From NCBI RefSeq assembly GCF_000591055.1, contig NC_020388.1, positions 1,240,001 through 1,304,000 of the forward strand: 64,000 nt of DNA, given 5' to 3'. Under the pieces are notes generated by a model. That model was given only the letters and a program-made list of their open reading frames with translations, did not search any database and was not told the origin of the DNA. The stretch comes from Natronomonas moolapensis 8.8.11. GTDB lineage: Archaea; Halobacteriota; Halobacteria; Halobacteriales; Haloarculaceae. Shown here in pieces: positions 16,209 to 24,495 of this stretch. Each line of letters opens with the position of its first letter. Position 1 is the stretch's first letter. Position numbers and translations under genes: made by a program.

Positions 16209-17117
16209 CTACCGACCGACGGCAAACGCCGCGGCCGCGAGCGATCCTGCCCACCAGACGAGCAGGCCGACCGCGCTGAAAAGCGGCGAAGCCGTCCGCG
16301 GGCCGGTGCCCGCAGTCACCGCGACGGTGGTTTCGAGCACCAGCCCGCGGTAGGCACTGAGCGGGCTGATCGCGAGCGATCCGACGAGCGATGACTCGGC
16401 GATCAGCCCGCGCGAGAGCGCGAACAGGAGACCGATGTCGGCCCCGAACAACAGGGCGAACAGCCCCAGACCCACGGCGGCGATCGCGGTGCGGGTCGTC
16501 GAGACGAGCGCTGAGATCGCGACGGCGATCGCGAGAAGCACCATCGCAAAGCAGGCGGTGAGCACGATGAACCGGAGGTACAGCCCCGGCGAGTCCGCCC
16601 CGGTGTGGGTGGCGTAAAAGACGGGACGGTACGACTCCGTGACGACGATCGGGAACGCGAGAAACGACAGCGCCGCGGTGACGATGCCGACGAGCCCGAG
16701 CGAGCGCCCGGCGTACGCCCCGAGGACGACCTGCCAGGGTTCGATCGGGTACGTCCGCAACACGTCGAGGACGCCGCGTCGGTCGTCGTCGAGGATCGTA
16801 CGGTAGCCGAACGCGAACGCGATGACTGGGATCAGAAGCTCCAGCGGCGTCAACAGGTCGATGATCGTCGAGACGTAGCCCACCTGAACGCCGCCGCCGA
16901 ACCACGCGATCCCGAGCAGCGTCCCCACGAAGCCGACCAACAGCGCGAGCGAGGACCACGTCAGGACCGCAGTCGAGAGCTCCCGCCGAACGACCGCCGA
17001 GAGGATCCGGGGGGCGGTCGGCCGCCGCCCGGCCGCTGTCGGTTCGGCCCCGCGCATCTCGGGTGTGTCGGCGTCGTCGTCGGCTGGCGCCTCGGGGGAT
17101 TCGGCCGGCGTGCTCAT
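16209..17117 (-). CDS. nosY: NosY-type ABC transporter permease, copy 1
   Basis: This 302-residue membrane protein has about six hydrophobic segments and matches NosY/ABC-2 permeases. The AGRSLGLVGIVTAALSF segment and the DDRRGVLDVLRTYPIEPWQ loop (near 120-140) are typical of the family, where the loop contacts the ATPase. With NosD and NosF it should form a transporter needed for copper-site maturation of nitrous oxide reductase. Its ATG overlaps the nosF stop as ATGA. An acidic, Ala/Asp-rich N-terminal extension of about 30 residues is absent from copy 2 at 20095. Confidence 0.87.
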   Translation of the reverse strand: MSTPAESPEAPADDDADTPEMRGAEPTAAGRRPTAPRILSAVVRRELSTAVLTWSSLALLVGFVGTLLGIAWFGGGVQVGYVSTIIDLLTPLELLIPVIAFAFGYRTILDDDRRGVLDVLRTYPIEPWQVVLGAYAGRSLGLVGIVTAALSFLAFPIVVTESYRPVFYATHTGADSPGLYLRFIVLTACFAMVLLAIAVAISALVSTTRTAIAAVGLGLFALLFGADIGLLFALSRGLIAESSLVGSLAISPLSAYRGLVLETTVAVTAGTGPRTASPLFSAVGLLVWWAGSLAAAAFAVGR

Positions 17118-17857
17118 GTTTCCCCCCGAACGCGGACGGTCCCGGCGTCGCCGGTGATGGCCGACTCGAACGCCCCGAGCAAGGAGTCAGCGCCGAGTTC
17201 CGCCCGGACGTCCGCGGGCGCGCCCAGTCGTGCGACCGAGCCGTCGTCGAGCAGCGCGACCCGATCCGCCGTCCGCTCGACCAACGAGAGGTCGTGCGAA
17301 CTGAGAAGCACCGCCGTTCCGGACGCGGTGAGCTCCTCGGCGACCTCGAAGATGCGGACGCTCATGCCCGGATCGAGACCGCTCGCGGGTTCGTCGAGGA
17401 CGATCAACGGGGGGTCCCCGACGGTCGCCTGTGCGATGCCGACGAGCCGCGTCATTCCGCCGGAGAGGGCCTCGACGTTCCGGTCGGCCGCCGCCCCCAG
17501 CCCGACCCGCTCGAGGCGCGCCACGGCGTCGGCTTCGGTCTCGCCGACGAGGGCAGCGTAGAACGTGAGCGCCTCCCGGACGGTCTGGCCCGGCCGGAAC
17601 GCGGGGCGCTGCTGGAGGTAGCCGATCGGGCGCGTCGCGTCGGGACCGCAGTAGCGCACCGTCCCGCCGCTCGGCTCGTGGAGGCCGACGATGGCCCGGA
17701 TGAGCGTCGTCTTACCCGAGCCGTTCGGGCCGATGATCGCGGTCACGTCGCCGGGGTCGACGTCCAACGAGACGTCGTCCAGCACGGTCACCCGACCGTA
17801 CGTGTGTTCTAGCTCTTCGATCGTCAGTATCGGTGTCGTTCGGTCCTGTTCGGTCAT
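17114..17857 (-). CDS. nosF: NosF-type ABC transporter ATP-binding protein, copy 1
   Basis: This 247-residue ATPase has a Walker A GPNGSGKTT near residue 44, the signature LSGGM near 139 and a Walker B IVLDEP followed by the D-loop (SGLD). The switch His is in SSHDLSL. It energises the NosY permease. The gene overlaps nosD before it and nosY after it by four bases each (ATGA). The stretch at 17371-17515 is nearly identical, without gaps, to the same part of copy 2 at 21221-21365, which suggests duplication with later gene conversion. Confidence 0.9.
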   Translation of the reverse strand: MTEQDRTTPILTIEELEHTYGRVTVLDDVSLDVDPGDVTAIIGPNGSGKTTLIRAIVGLHEPSGGTVRYCGPDATRPIGYLQQRPAFRPGQTVREALTFYAALVGETEADAVARLERVGLGAAADRNVEALSGGMTRLVGIAQATVGDPPLIVLDEPASGLDPGMSVRIFEVAEELTASGTAVLLSSHDLSLVERTADRVALLDDGSVARLGAPADVRAELGADSLLGAFESAITGDAGTVRVRGET

Positions 17858-19965
17858 CCTAAAGAGTCTCGCTCAATCGTCGTCCGGAGTATTGTTCGGT
17901 CGTCGTATTCGGGCCGATCGGTCGGTCGTCGTACTGTCTCGCTGTGTCGTGTCTCTGCGGGTGTGTCGCCGCTGGAGCGACAGATCGGTTCGATGTCAGT
18001 CCGCCCAGTCCGTTCGAACCACTCGGCGCGGACCGGCGCACAGCGCGGCGCGGTGTCGATCACTTCGTCGGCCCGCATTCCCGGGACTACCCCCTGGAAC
18101 CCGGCCAGCGCGGACAGCGCCGGTGCTTGTGCGAGCGTTCCGGCCCCGTCGACGCGGTGGAGCCGTCCGTCGACGGGGTCGGTCGGCGTGTAGGGACGTT
18201 CGACGACGGTGCCGTCTGTGGTCCCGATCGCGCCCTCCCAGTAGTTGCCCTCGCCGTCGTGGCTCCAGACGCGCAGCCGGCCGCTGGAGACGGCGACGTG
18301 GCGCTCATTGTCGACGAAGTCGTTGTGCGTGACGCGGTTCGTCGGCAACAGCGCCCACGTTTCGACGCCGTCGCGGTTGTCGGCGATCACGTTCCGCTCG
18401 ACGACGGAGGCGGTCGCCTCGATCCGCAGGCCGAGGTCGTTCTCGGCGAGGACGTTCCCCGCGACGTAGCTGTCCGTTCCGCCGACGCTGATTCCCGTCT
18501 CCGCGTCGCGTATCTCGTTGCCGAGGAGGGCGTTTCGCTCTGGTCCGGTCATCACGTAGATGCCGGCCGTCTCCTCGGTGGCGATGTCGTTGTCGGCGAC
18601 GAGCGCCCCGGAAGTGAACATCAGGTGGACGCCGTTTCGGTTCCCGCGCATCCGGTTGTCACGGATCACGATCCCGTCGGAACGGTGGGTGTAGACGCCG
18701 TCGAGGCCGCCGAGGAACGTCGAGCCCTCGACGACGCCCGGCGAGCGCATCGCCACGACGCCCATGTGACCCTCGCGGTAGTTCTCGCTGCCGACGACGG
18801 TCGTGTTCCGGACGACTGCCCCGGGTGACGCATAGAGGATGATCCCCGCGGCGTCCGTGTCGATATGCGTGTCGGTGACGAGGATGTTCCCGGCTCCCGA
18901 AACCTCGATCGCCGCGTCGCCTTGGGCGTAGTCATCCTCGATTTCGGCGTCCCAGGAGTCCTCGCCCTCGGCGTCGCCGTGGTTGTGACCGCCTCCACCG
19001 ACGTTGCTGCCGGCGTGGCCGTCGGTCACCGTCGGTCCCGGGGTGGAATCGCCAACACCGGAGACGTCAAGCCCCGCGAGCGCCGTCCGGTTCGCCGTGA
19101 CCGTGACGACGGTGCCGTTCCCGTCGCCAACGATCCGGGCGTCCCCGTCCGCCCGAAGCGTAACGGGGGTATCGATCTCGAGACGTTCGCGATACGTCCC
19201 CGCCGGCACGCGAACCGTCGTGTTCGGGGGGGCCGCCTCGACGGCCGAGCGGACCGTCGGTTCGTCCTCCCCGACGACCACGCTGACGGGGCGGTCGAGC
19301 AGCGAATCACGCGTTTCGACCGTCTCGTTGGCGTCCCGGCGCTGGTCCTCGGTCCGGTCTCGGACCGTGTCAGCGCCGTCTATTTCGATCGGCCGATCGA
19401 GCATGTCCGCCCAGTCTATCACGGTCCCACTGTATTCGTCTGCGAACGCCTCGGCCGAGGTGCGTGTGTCGAACGGTACTACGGCGTCGCCGGAGGTCGT
19501 CCGGGCCTCGCTATCGACGACGTAGAACGCCTCGTCGGCGGGCACCCAGCCGGGGGCGAACTCCGTCACCGGCAGCCGTTCGTCGTTCAATTCGACGCCG
19601 CTGTCGGTGTACTCGGTGACGTACACCGTGTTCGGAAAGCCGAACCGCTGTTCGTGGCTCGGCTGTCGCTGTTTTGCGACGAACGAGTCGATGCCGTAGT
19701 AGCCGACCACATAGGGATACTGCGAATAAAATACCTGCGCTCGCGGGAGTTCGATCCTGGCGTCGAAGCGCTCGTCGTCCTCCAACCGCATCTCGTCCTC
19801 GAGGGTCAACCCGACCGAGACCGTCTCGTCGAACGCGACCGGTTCGGGAGTCGCCGAACCGAAATCGACGACGAAGATGCCGGCCGCGAGGCCGACGACG
19901 ACGACGAGGACCGAGACCGTTGCGACGGTTCGGGTTTCGACTCTCGGCTGTGGCTCCGCCGACAT
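17854..19965 (-). CDS. nosD: NosD family copper-binding periplasmic protein, copy 1
   Basis: This 703-residue protein has an N-terminal hydrophobic signal/anchor (about residues 13-33). A segment to about 215 has a NosL-like C-terminal pattern (AFYVVDSEARTTSG, then VVPFDTR...AEAFADEYSG). A right-handed beta-helix of NosD/CASH repeats then runs from about 240 to 600, including the NGVHLMFTSG and NYWEG segments. NosD binds NosL or NosZ outside the cell and links them to NosFY. A His-rich stretch (GGGGHNHGDAEGED, near 325-338) is present here and absent from copy 2. The C-terminal 60 residues after the beta-helix are charged. Confidence 0.88.
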   Translation of the reverse strand: MSAEPQPRVETRTVATVSVLVVVVGLAAGIFVVDFGSATPEPVAFDETVSVGLTLEDEMRLEDDERFDARIELPRAQVFYSQYPYVVGYYGIDSFVAKQRQPSHEQRFGFPNTVYVTEYTDSGVELNDERLPVTEFAPGWVPADEAFYVVDSEARTTSGDAVVPFDTRTSAEAFADEYSGTVIDWADMLDRPIEIDGADTVRDRTEDQRRDANETVETRDSLLDRPVSVVVGEDEPTVRSAVEAAPPNTTVRVPAGTYRERLEIDTPVTLRADGDARIVGDGNGTVVTVTANRTALAGLDVSGVGDSTPGPTVTDGHAGSNVGGGGHNHGDAEGEDSWDAEIEDDYAQGDAAIEVSGAGNILVTDTHIDTDAAGIILYASPGAVVRNTTVVGSENYREGHMGVVAMRSPGVVEGSTFLGGLDGVYTHRSDGIVIRDNRMRGNRNGVHLMFTSGALVADNDIATEETAGIYVMTGPERNALLGNEIRDAETGISVGGTDSYVAGNVLAENDLGLRIEATASVVERNVIADNRDGVETWALLPTNRVTHNDFVDNERHVAVSSGRLRVWSHDGEGNYWEGAIGTTDGTVVERPYTPTDPVDGRLHRVDGAGTLAQAPALSALAGFQGVVPGMRADEVIDTAPRCAPVRAEWFERTGRTDIEPICRSSGDTPAETRHSETVRRPTDRPEYDDRTILRTTIERDSLG

Positions 19966-20094
19966 CAGTCGTTCACGCCCGGAGGTCCGGGCCGGACGGT
20001 ATTGTGTAATCTGGTGTCCGCGTCGAAAGCCAGAGACACGCCGACGCGTACGTCGGGACGGGCTGGAGCACTGGGCCGGAACACTGGGGCAGCC

Positions 20095-20967
20095 TCAGCG
20101 ATCCAGCGCGTCGGCCACCCGCGCGGAGAGTTCGCCGACACCGGCCCGGAGCCCCGCGAGCGGGCGGCGGTCGATACTGACGACGATCGAGCCGAGGCTC
20201 GCGAGCAGCCAGGCGGCGAGGCCGGCGACCGCAGCGGAGACGTCAATCGCAGCCCCCCGGTCGGTCGCCATGCCGACGACAGTTTCGAGGACGAGCCCCC
20301 GGTAGGCCGCGTTCGGGCTCGCCGCGAGCGCTGTCCCGAGGAAGTCGTCGCCGATCACGTCGGCCGAGAGTCCGGCGAGCGTCAACAGATCCCCGCCTGC
20401 GACGACCACGACGAGGACCGCAAGCGCGGCCGCGAGCGCCGCCCGTCCCGCCCGGACGAGCACCGATGCCGCCATCGCCATCGCCAATACGACGGCCCCG
20501 AAGCAGATCGTCAACGCGAGAAACCGGATGAAAAGCACCGGCGAGTCGACGCCGCCGTGGGTCGCGAACACCCGCGACTCGTGACCGCCGATCCACGAGA
20601 CGACGACGCCAACGACAGCGAGTGGGGCACCGATGATGCCCGCGAGGCCGACGAGCCGGCCGACGAAGACGCCCGCGACGAGCGAGCGTTTCGAGACGGG
20701 GTAACTCAGAAGCACCGACCGGTCGTCGTTGTCGCCGCCGAAGGCCCGGTAGCCGAGCGCGACGGCGACGAGCGGAACGAGCAACTCGAGCGGCAAGAGG
20801 AGATCGACCGCAGTCGGGACGTAGCCGCCCTCGAGGCCACCGCCGGCGCGGAGCGTCCCGGCGAACACGGCGAGGAGTCCGATCGCCAAGAGCAGATAGC
20901 TCCGGGTCCGAACGACCGTCGAGACCTCCCGCCACGCCACGGCCCAGAATATCTGACCGCGCCTCAT
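20095..20967 (-). CDS. nosY: NosY-type ABC transporter permease, copy 2
   Basis: This 290-residue permease has about six membrane segments and the DDRSVLLSYPVSKRSLVAG cytoplasmic loop near residue 75-95. It is homologous to the 16209-17117 permease throughout, for example in the HGGVDSPVLFIRFLALTICF segment, which matches HTGADSPGLYLRFIVLTACF there. It has no acidic N-terminal extension. Its start overlaps the stop of its nosF by four bases. It ends 129 bases before the nosD copy 1 start, so the two modules probably form one operon. Confidence 0.87.
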   Translation of the reverse strand: MRRGQIFWAVAWREVSTVVRTRSYLLLAIGLLAVFAGTLRAGGGLEGGYVPTAVDLLLPLELLVPLVAVALGYRAFGGDNDDRSVLLSYPVSKRSLVAGVFVGRLVGLAGIIGAPLAVVGVVVSWIGGHESRVFATHGGVDSPVLFIRFLALTICFGAVVLAMAMAASVLVRAGRAALAAALAVLVVVVAGGDLLTLAGLSADVIGDDFLGTALAASPNAAYRGLVLETVVGMATDRGAAIDVSAAVAGLAAWLLASLGSIVVSIDRRPLAGLRAGVGELSARVADALDR

Positions 20968-21689
20968 CGGTTCCCCCCGACGACCGCGACCGCGTCCGTG
21001 TCGCCGACGACGGCGTTCAACACGCCCCTGAGCGAATCGGTCTCGAAGCGCTCGCGCAGATCCACCAGGGAACCGATGGCAGCCACCGACCCGCGGTCCA
21101 ACACGACGACGGTGTCCGCCGTCGCCTCGACGAGCGCGAGGTCGTGGGAGCTGACGAGTACGGTCGTTCCCGATCCGGCCATCTCCGCGGCGGTCCCGAA
21201 GACGCTCTCGCTCATGTTCGGATCGAGACCACTCGCGGGTTCGTCGAGGACGATCAACGGCGGGTCCCCGACGGTCGCCTGCGCGATGCCGAGCAGTTGC
21301 CGCATCCCGCCCGAGAGAGCCTCGACGTTCCGGTCGGCCGCCGCCGCCAGCCCGACCCGCTCGAGCAACGGCTCCGGATCGCGACCGTCGAGCAACGACG
21401 AGTAGAACGCCAGCGTCTCGGCGGCGGTGAACCCGGGGCGGAACGTCGGCTCCTGTGGTAAATAACCGATCGGACGGTCGGTGTCGGGTCCCACATAGGA
21501 GACGACGCCGCTCGTCGGCCGGAGGTCACCGACGAGCGTTCGCAACAGGGTCGTCTTCCCGGAGCCGTTCGGGCCGATGACGGCCACGACCGACCCGGAG
21601 GGAATCGACGCCGACACGTCCGAGAGCACCTCGACCGATCCGAAGGACTTCGAAACCCCGTCGACGCGAAGCACGGGATCGTCGCTCAC
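20964..21689 (-). CDS. nosF: NosF-type ABC transporter ATP-binding protein, copy 2
   Basis: This 241-residue ATPase has Walker A GPNGSGKTT, the signature LSGGM, Walker B IVLDEP and the SSHDLAL switch His. The GTG at 21689 is chosen because it overlaps the nosD stop as GTGA, the pattern of translational coupling used elsewhere in this operon; another GTG three codons upstream is possible. It differs from copy 1 mainly at both ends, while the signature-to-Walker-B region is nearly the same. Confidence 0.9.
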   Translation of the reverse strand: MSDDPVLRVDGVSKSFGSVEVLSDVSASIPSGSVVAVIGPNGSGKTTLLRTLVGDLRPTSGVVSYVGPDTDRPIGYLPQEPTFRPGFTAAETLAFYSSLLDGRDPEPLLERVGLAAAADRNVEALSGGMRQLLGIAQATVGDPPLIVLDEPASGLDPNMSESVFGTAAEMAGSGTTVLVSSHDLALVEATADTVVVLDRGSVAAIGSLVDLRERFETDSLRGVLNAVVGDTDAVAVVGGNR

Positions 21690-23575
21690 GCGCCGCACAC
21701 CTCCGAGACCGTTGTGCGGCCGTCTGCGAGCCGTCGTGCGTTCTCGAGGCGAGTCGGGTTCGACGGCGTCGAGCGCGGGCTGGCGTCGACGACGCTCTCC
21801 CCGCGCATCCCCGGCGTGGAGCCCCGAAGCGCCCGGAGTCCCCGAACGATCGGCGCGTCGGCGAGCGTCCGGGCGGCTCCGGTTCGGTGGAGCCGACCGT
21901 CGACCGGGTCGGTCGGGCTGTAGCGCCTATCGAGGCCTTCGGCACCCGCCCAGTAGTTGCCCTCGCCGTTGTGGCTCCAGACGCGGAGCGGCCCGGTCGT
22001 CGCCCTGACGTGGCGCTCGTTGCCGACGACGTCGTTGCGGGTGACGACGCTCGTCGGGAAGACCGAGGAAGCGCGGAACCCCACCTCGTTCCCGACGACG
22101 GCGTTGTCGGCGTACAGGGAGTTTCGTGCGCTCGTCGAGACGCCCTGTCGGGTCCCGACGACAGTGTTGGCACCGACGTAGAGGTCGGAACCGCTCGTCA
22201 GAATCCCCCGCCTGGAGTCGGTGATGACGTTGTCTGCGATGGCGATCCCGGACGGACTCGTCATGACGACGACCCCCGAGAGGGCCTGTCCGGTCGCGCA
22301 GTTGCCGGCGAACAGCGCCTCCGAGGTGTACATAAAGTGCGTGCCGAACCGCCCCCCGATAAACTCGTTGTTTCGAACCGTGATCCCCGAAGATCGGTGG
22401 GTGTAGACGCCGTCGCGGCCGCCGTCGAACGTCGATCCTTGGACGACCGCAGGCGAACGGATCGCGGTGACGCTCATAAACCCGTCTTCCCACCGGTCGG
22501 TGCCGTTGACCCGGATGCCGTCGACGACCGCCCGGTCGGCGTCCCGGAGAACGACCCCCGAGGCGGGCGTTTCGATACCCACCCGGGCGACGAGCAGTCG
22601 GTCGACACCGTCCGCAGTGACGGCCGCGTCGGCGTACCCGTAGGCCTCCTCGGTCGCACGGTCCCAGTCGGCGCGGTCGGCGGCGACCGTTCTCTCGGGC
22701 TCCAGCGAGTCGCCAACCCCCTCGATCGAGACGCCGACGAGGGCGACGTCGTCCGCAGTGACGGTGACGACGCTGCCGTTCCCGTCGCCGACGATCGTCG
22801 CGTCTTCGCCGCTGATGGTCACGGGGTCGTCGACCTCGATCGGTCCCTCGTACGTGCCGGGTGGAAGTTGAACCGTCGCGTTCGCTCCCGCGTCGTCGAG
22901 GGCGGCTCGGAGCGTCGGGGCATCTTCGCCCACGACGACGCTGACGGGGCGGTCGAGCAGTTCCCGCGTCGACGCGACCGTCGCGTTCGCCTCGGTGTGC
23001 TGTGTCTCGACCCGATCGCGGGCGTTCGAGCCGTCCGCTCGAGGGGTCTCGAACTGCCCGTGGGCGGCCCAGGTGACGACCGAGCCGCCGTGAGATTCAG
23101 CGAAGTCGACCGCGTCCGCCCGGGCGTCGAACGCCAGCGTCGCCGGTCCCGACGGGGTTCTCGCGGCGCTGTCGACCACGAAGTAGGCGTCGTCGGCGTC
23201 GATCCACTGCCCGGAGTACTCACCGAGCGGGTAGCCGGACTCGTCGAGGGAGACGTCGGGGGGCGCGGCTTCGACGTGGACGGCCCGGGGATAGCCGAAC
23301 TGCTGTCTCACGAGGGGATCGTCGACTGCGGAGGCGGTCGTGCCGACGCCGCGGTAGCCGACGACGTAGGGGTACTGCGAGTACGCGACCTGCGCGCGCG
23401 GTGCGAACCGGCCCGAGCCGAGCAGGCGCTGCTCCTCTAGGGTCAATCCCATCGCGACGGTCCGGTCGAACTCCGCCGCCCCGGGGTCCGAAGCGTCCGG
23501 CGAGACGGCGAACGAGCCGGCCCCGACGAGGACGAGCAGACAGCACCCGACCGCGACGGCGACTCGAAGCGACAT
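21686..23575 (-). CDS. nosD: NosD family copper-binding periplasmic protein, copy 2
   Basis: This 629-residue protein starts with a hydrophobic signal/anchor (residues about 3-20). A NosL-like segment follows (AYFVVDSAARTPSGPAT near residue 125-140, then DFAESHGGSVVTW), and then NosD beta-helix repeats to about 545, ending in NYWAGAEG and a CGA C-terminus. The ATG at 23575 is preferred to one at 23602 because a TATA-like element at 23611-23620 is too close to the latter. It is the first gene of the nosDFY-nosDFY run. A conserved Cys near the C-terminus (VCGA here, PICRSS in copy 1) and a Cys in NCATGQA are candidates for metal binding; this is inference. Confidence 0.86.
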   Translation of the reverse strand: MSLRVAVAVGCCLLVLVGAGSFAVSPDASDPGAAEFDRTVAMGLTLEEQRLLGSGRFAPRAQVAYSQYPYVVGYRGVGTTASAVDDPLVRQQFGYPRAVHVEAAPPDVSLDESGYPLGEYSGQWIDADDAYFVVDSAARTPSGPATLAFDARADAVDFAESHGGSVVTWAAHGQFETPRADGSNARDRVETQHTEANATVASTRELLDRPVSVVVGEDAPTLRAALDDAGANATVQLPPGTYEGPIEVDDPVTISGEDATIVGDGNGSVVTVTADDVALVGVSIEGVGDSLEPERTVAADRADWDRATEEAYGYADAAVTADGVDRLLVARVGIETPASGVVLRDADRAVVDGIRVNGTDRWEDGFMSVTAIRSPAVVQGSTFDGGRDGVYTHRSSGITVRNNEFIGGRFGTHFMYTSEALFAGNCATGQALSGVVVMTSPSGIAIADNVITDSRRGILTSGSDLYVGANTVVGTRQGVSTSARNSLYADNAVVGNEVGFRASSVFPTSVVTRNDVVGNERHVRATTGPLRVWSHNGEGNYWAGAEGLDRRYSPTDPVDGRLHRTGAARTLADAPIVRGLRALRGSTPGMRGESVVDASPRSTPSNPTRLENARRLADGRTTVSEVCGA

Positions 23576-23610
23576 ACCCGGGGTAAGCCGATCGGCACGC
23601 ATATGCCGTC

Positions 23611-23620
23611 TGGTATAGTG
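23611..23620 (-). promoter_or_regulatory. TATA-like element upstream of the nosDFY operon
   Basis: The minus strand reads CACTATACCA about 37 bases before the ATG at 23575. A start site about 25 bases further on would leave a leader of roughly 12 bases. It decides between two candidate starts for nosD copy 2. Confidence 0.4.
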
Positions 23621-23979
23621 ATCGAATCGGCCGGGAGACGTCCCCGGGCCGCTTCCGGGTCGGCCGCACAGAACCGAGCGAATCCGGCACGCCCGGGACG
23701 GCCGACGGCGATGCCGGGAGAGCCGACAGCCGGCGTCTCGCACCCTTCGCGAACCGTCTTCGTCCCGCACTAACTTCGGGAGTTTTACACAACGTTACGA
23801 TCGCGTATTCGGCCGGTAGCCGACCGAAATGTACTGGTGCGCTAGCAGAATATACGCTCCCGGCCCGCCACAGGGTGTGGGAGACGGTTCGCCGGCGACG
23901 GCGATGGACCCCGCTGTGCGACACGCGGGATCCATCGGAACGGAGCGGCCACCTCACTGCGTTCGAAGCGGTGAGGCGG
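23621..23979. other. Intergenic stretch upstream of nosD copy 2
   Basis: About 360 bases separate the nosD promoter from the end of the TRAM-protein gene. The left part is GC-rich; 23761-23860 is richer in AT (for example GTTTTACACAACGTTACG). A short hairpin TCGGC-CGGTA-GCCGA lies at about 23803-23817. I see no supported gene. Confidence 0.4.
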
Positions 23980-24435
23980 TCACTCGTAGTAGCTGATCCG
24001 TTCGACGACTTCCGCGAACGCGACGGTCTCGGCGACGTCCGTGATCTCGACGACGACGCGCTCGCCCCGATCGGTGTCCGGAACGATGACGACGAACCCA
24101 CGTTCGACGCGGGTGATCCCATCGCCCTGTTCGCCGATGTCCTCGATTTCGACGCGCCGCCGGTCGCCCTCCTCGACCGGCGGACTCTGAGTCCCGTGCT
24201 CGGCGGGGGTTGGCTCGGATTCCGGCGGAGACGCCGGTTCCTCGTCGGCATTCGGGGTGTCCTCCGGGGACGCGGCGTCGGTCACCGCCGCGGGAAGAAT
24301 CGCCACACGATAGGTCCTTTCGGTGGCCAATCCCCCTAATTCCAGTTCTCGCTCCGGGACGTCGATGACGTAGGAGCCGTTCGTTTCCTCGATATCGGCC
24401 GCAAACAGACATTCGAGACGGTCTGAGATCTCCAT
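23980..24435 (-). CDS. TRAM domain protein
   Basis: This 151-residue protein has a C-terminal TRAM domain of about 60 residues: RRVEIEDIGEQGDGITRV, then GFVVIVPDT and GERVVVEITDV. TRAM is a small beta-barrel that binds RNA; in haloarchaea, stand-alone TRAM proteins act as RNA chaperones or cold-shock-like factors. The N-terminal 45 residues are separate and may form a short helix and strands. A Pro/Glu-rich linker (about 55-90) joins the parts. It lies 60 bases downstream of the pit gene on the same strand. Confidence 0.85.
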   Translation of the reverse strand: MEISDRLECLFAADIEETNGSYVIDVPERELELGGLATERTYRVAILPAAVTDAASPEDTPNADEEPASPPESEPTPAEHGTQSPPVEEGDRRRVEIEDIGEQGDGITRVERGFVVIVPDTDRGERVVVEITDVAETVAFAEVVERISYYE

Positions 24436-24495
24436 TCTCGTTTCACTTGAGGGCCATCACGCACTTGGTGTTTTCCACGCGGTTCGGAAAGTCCC

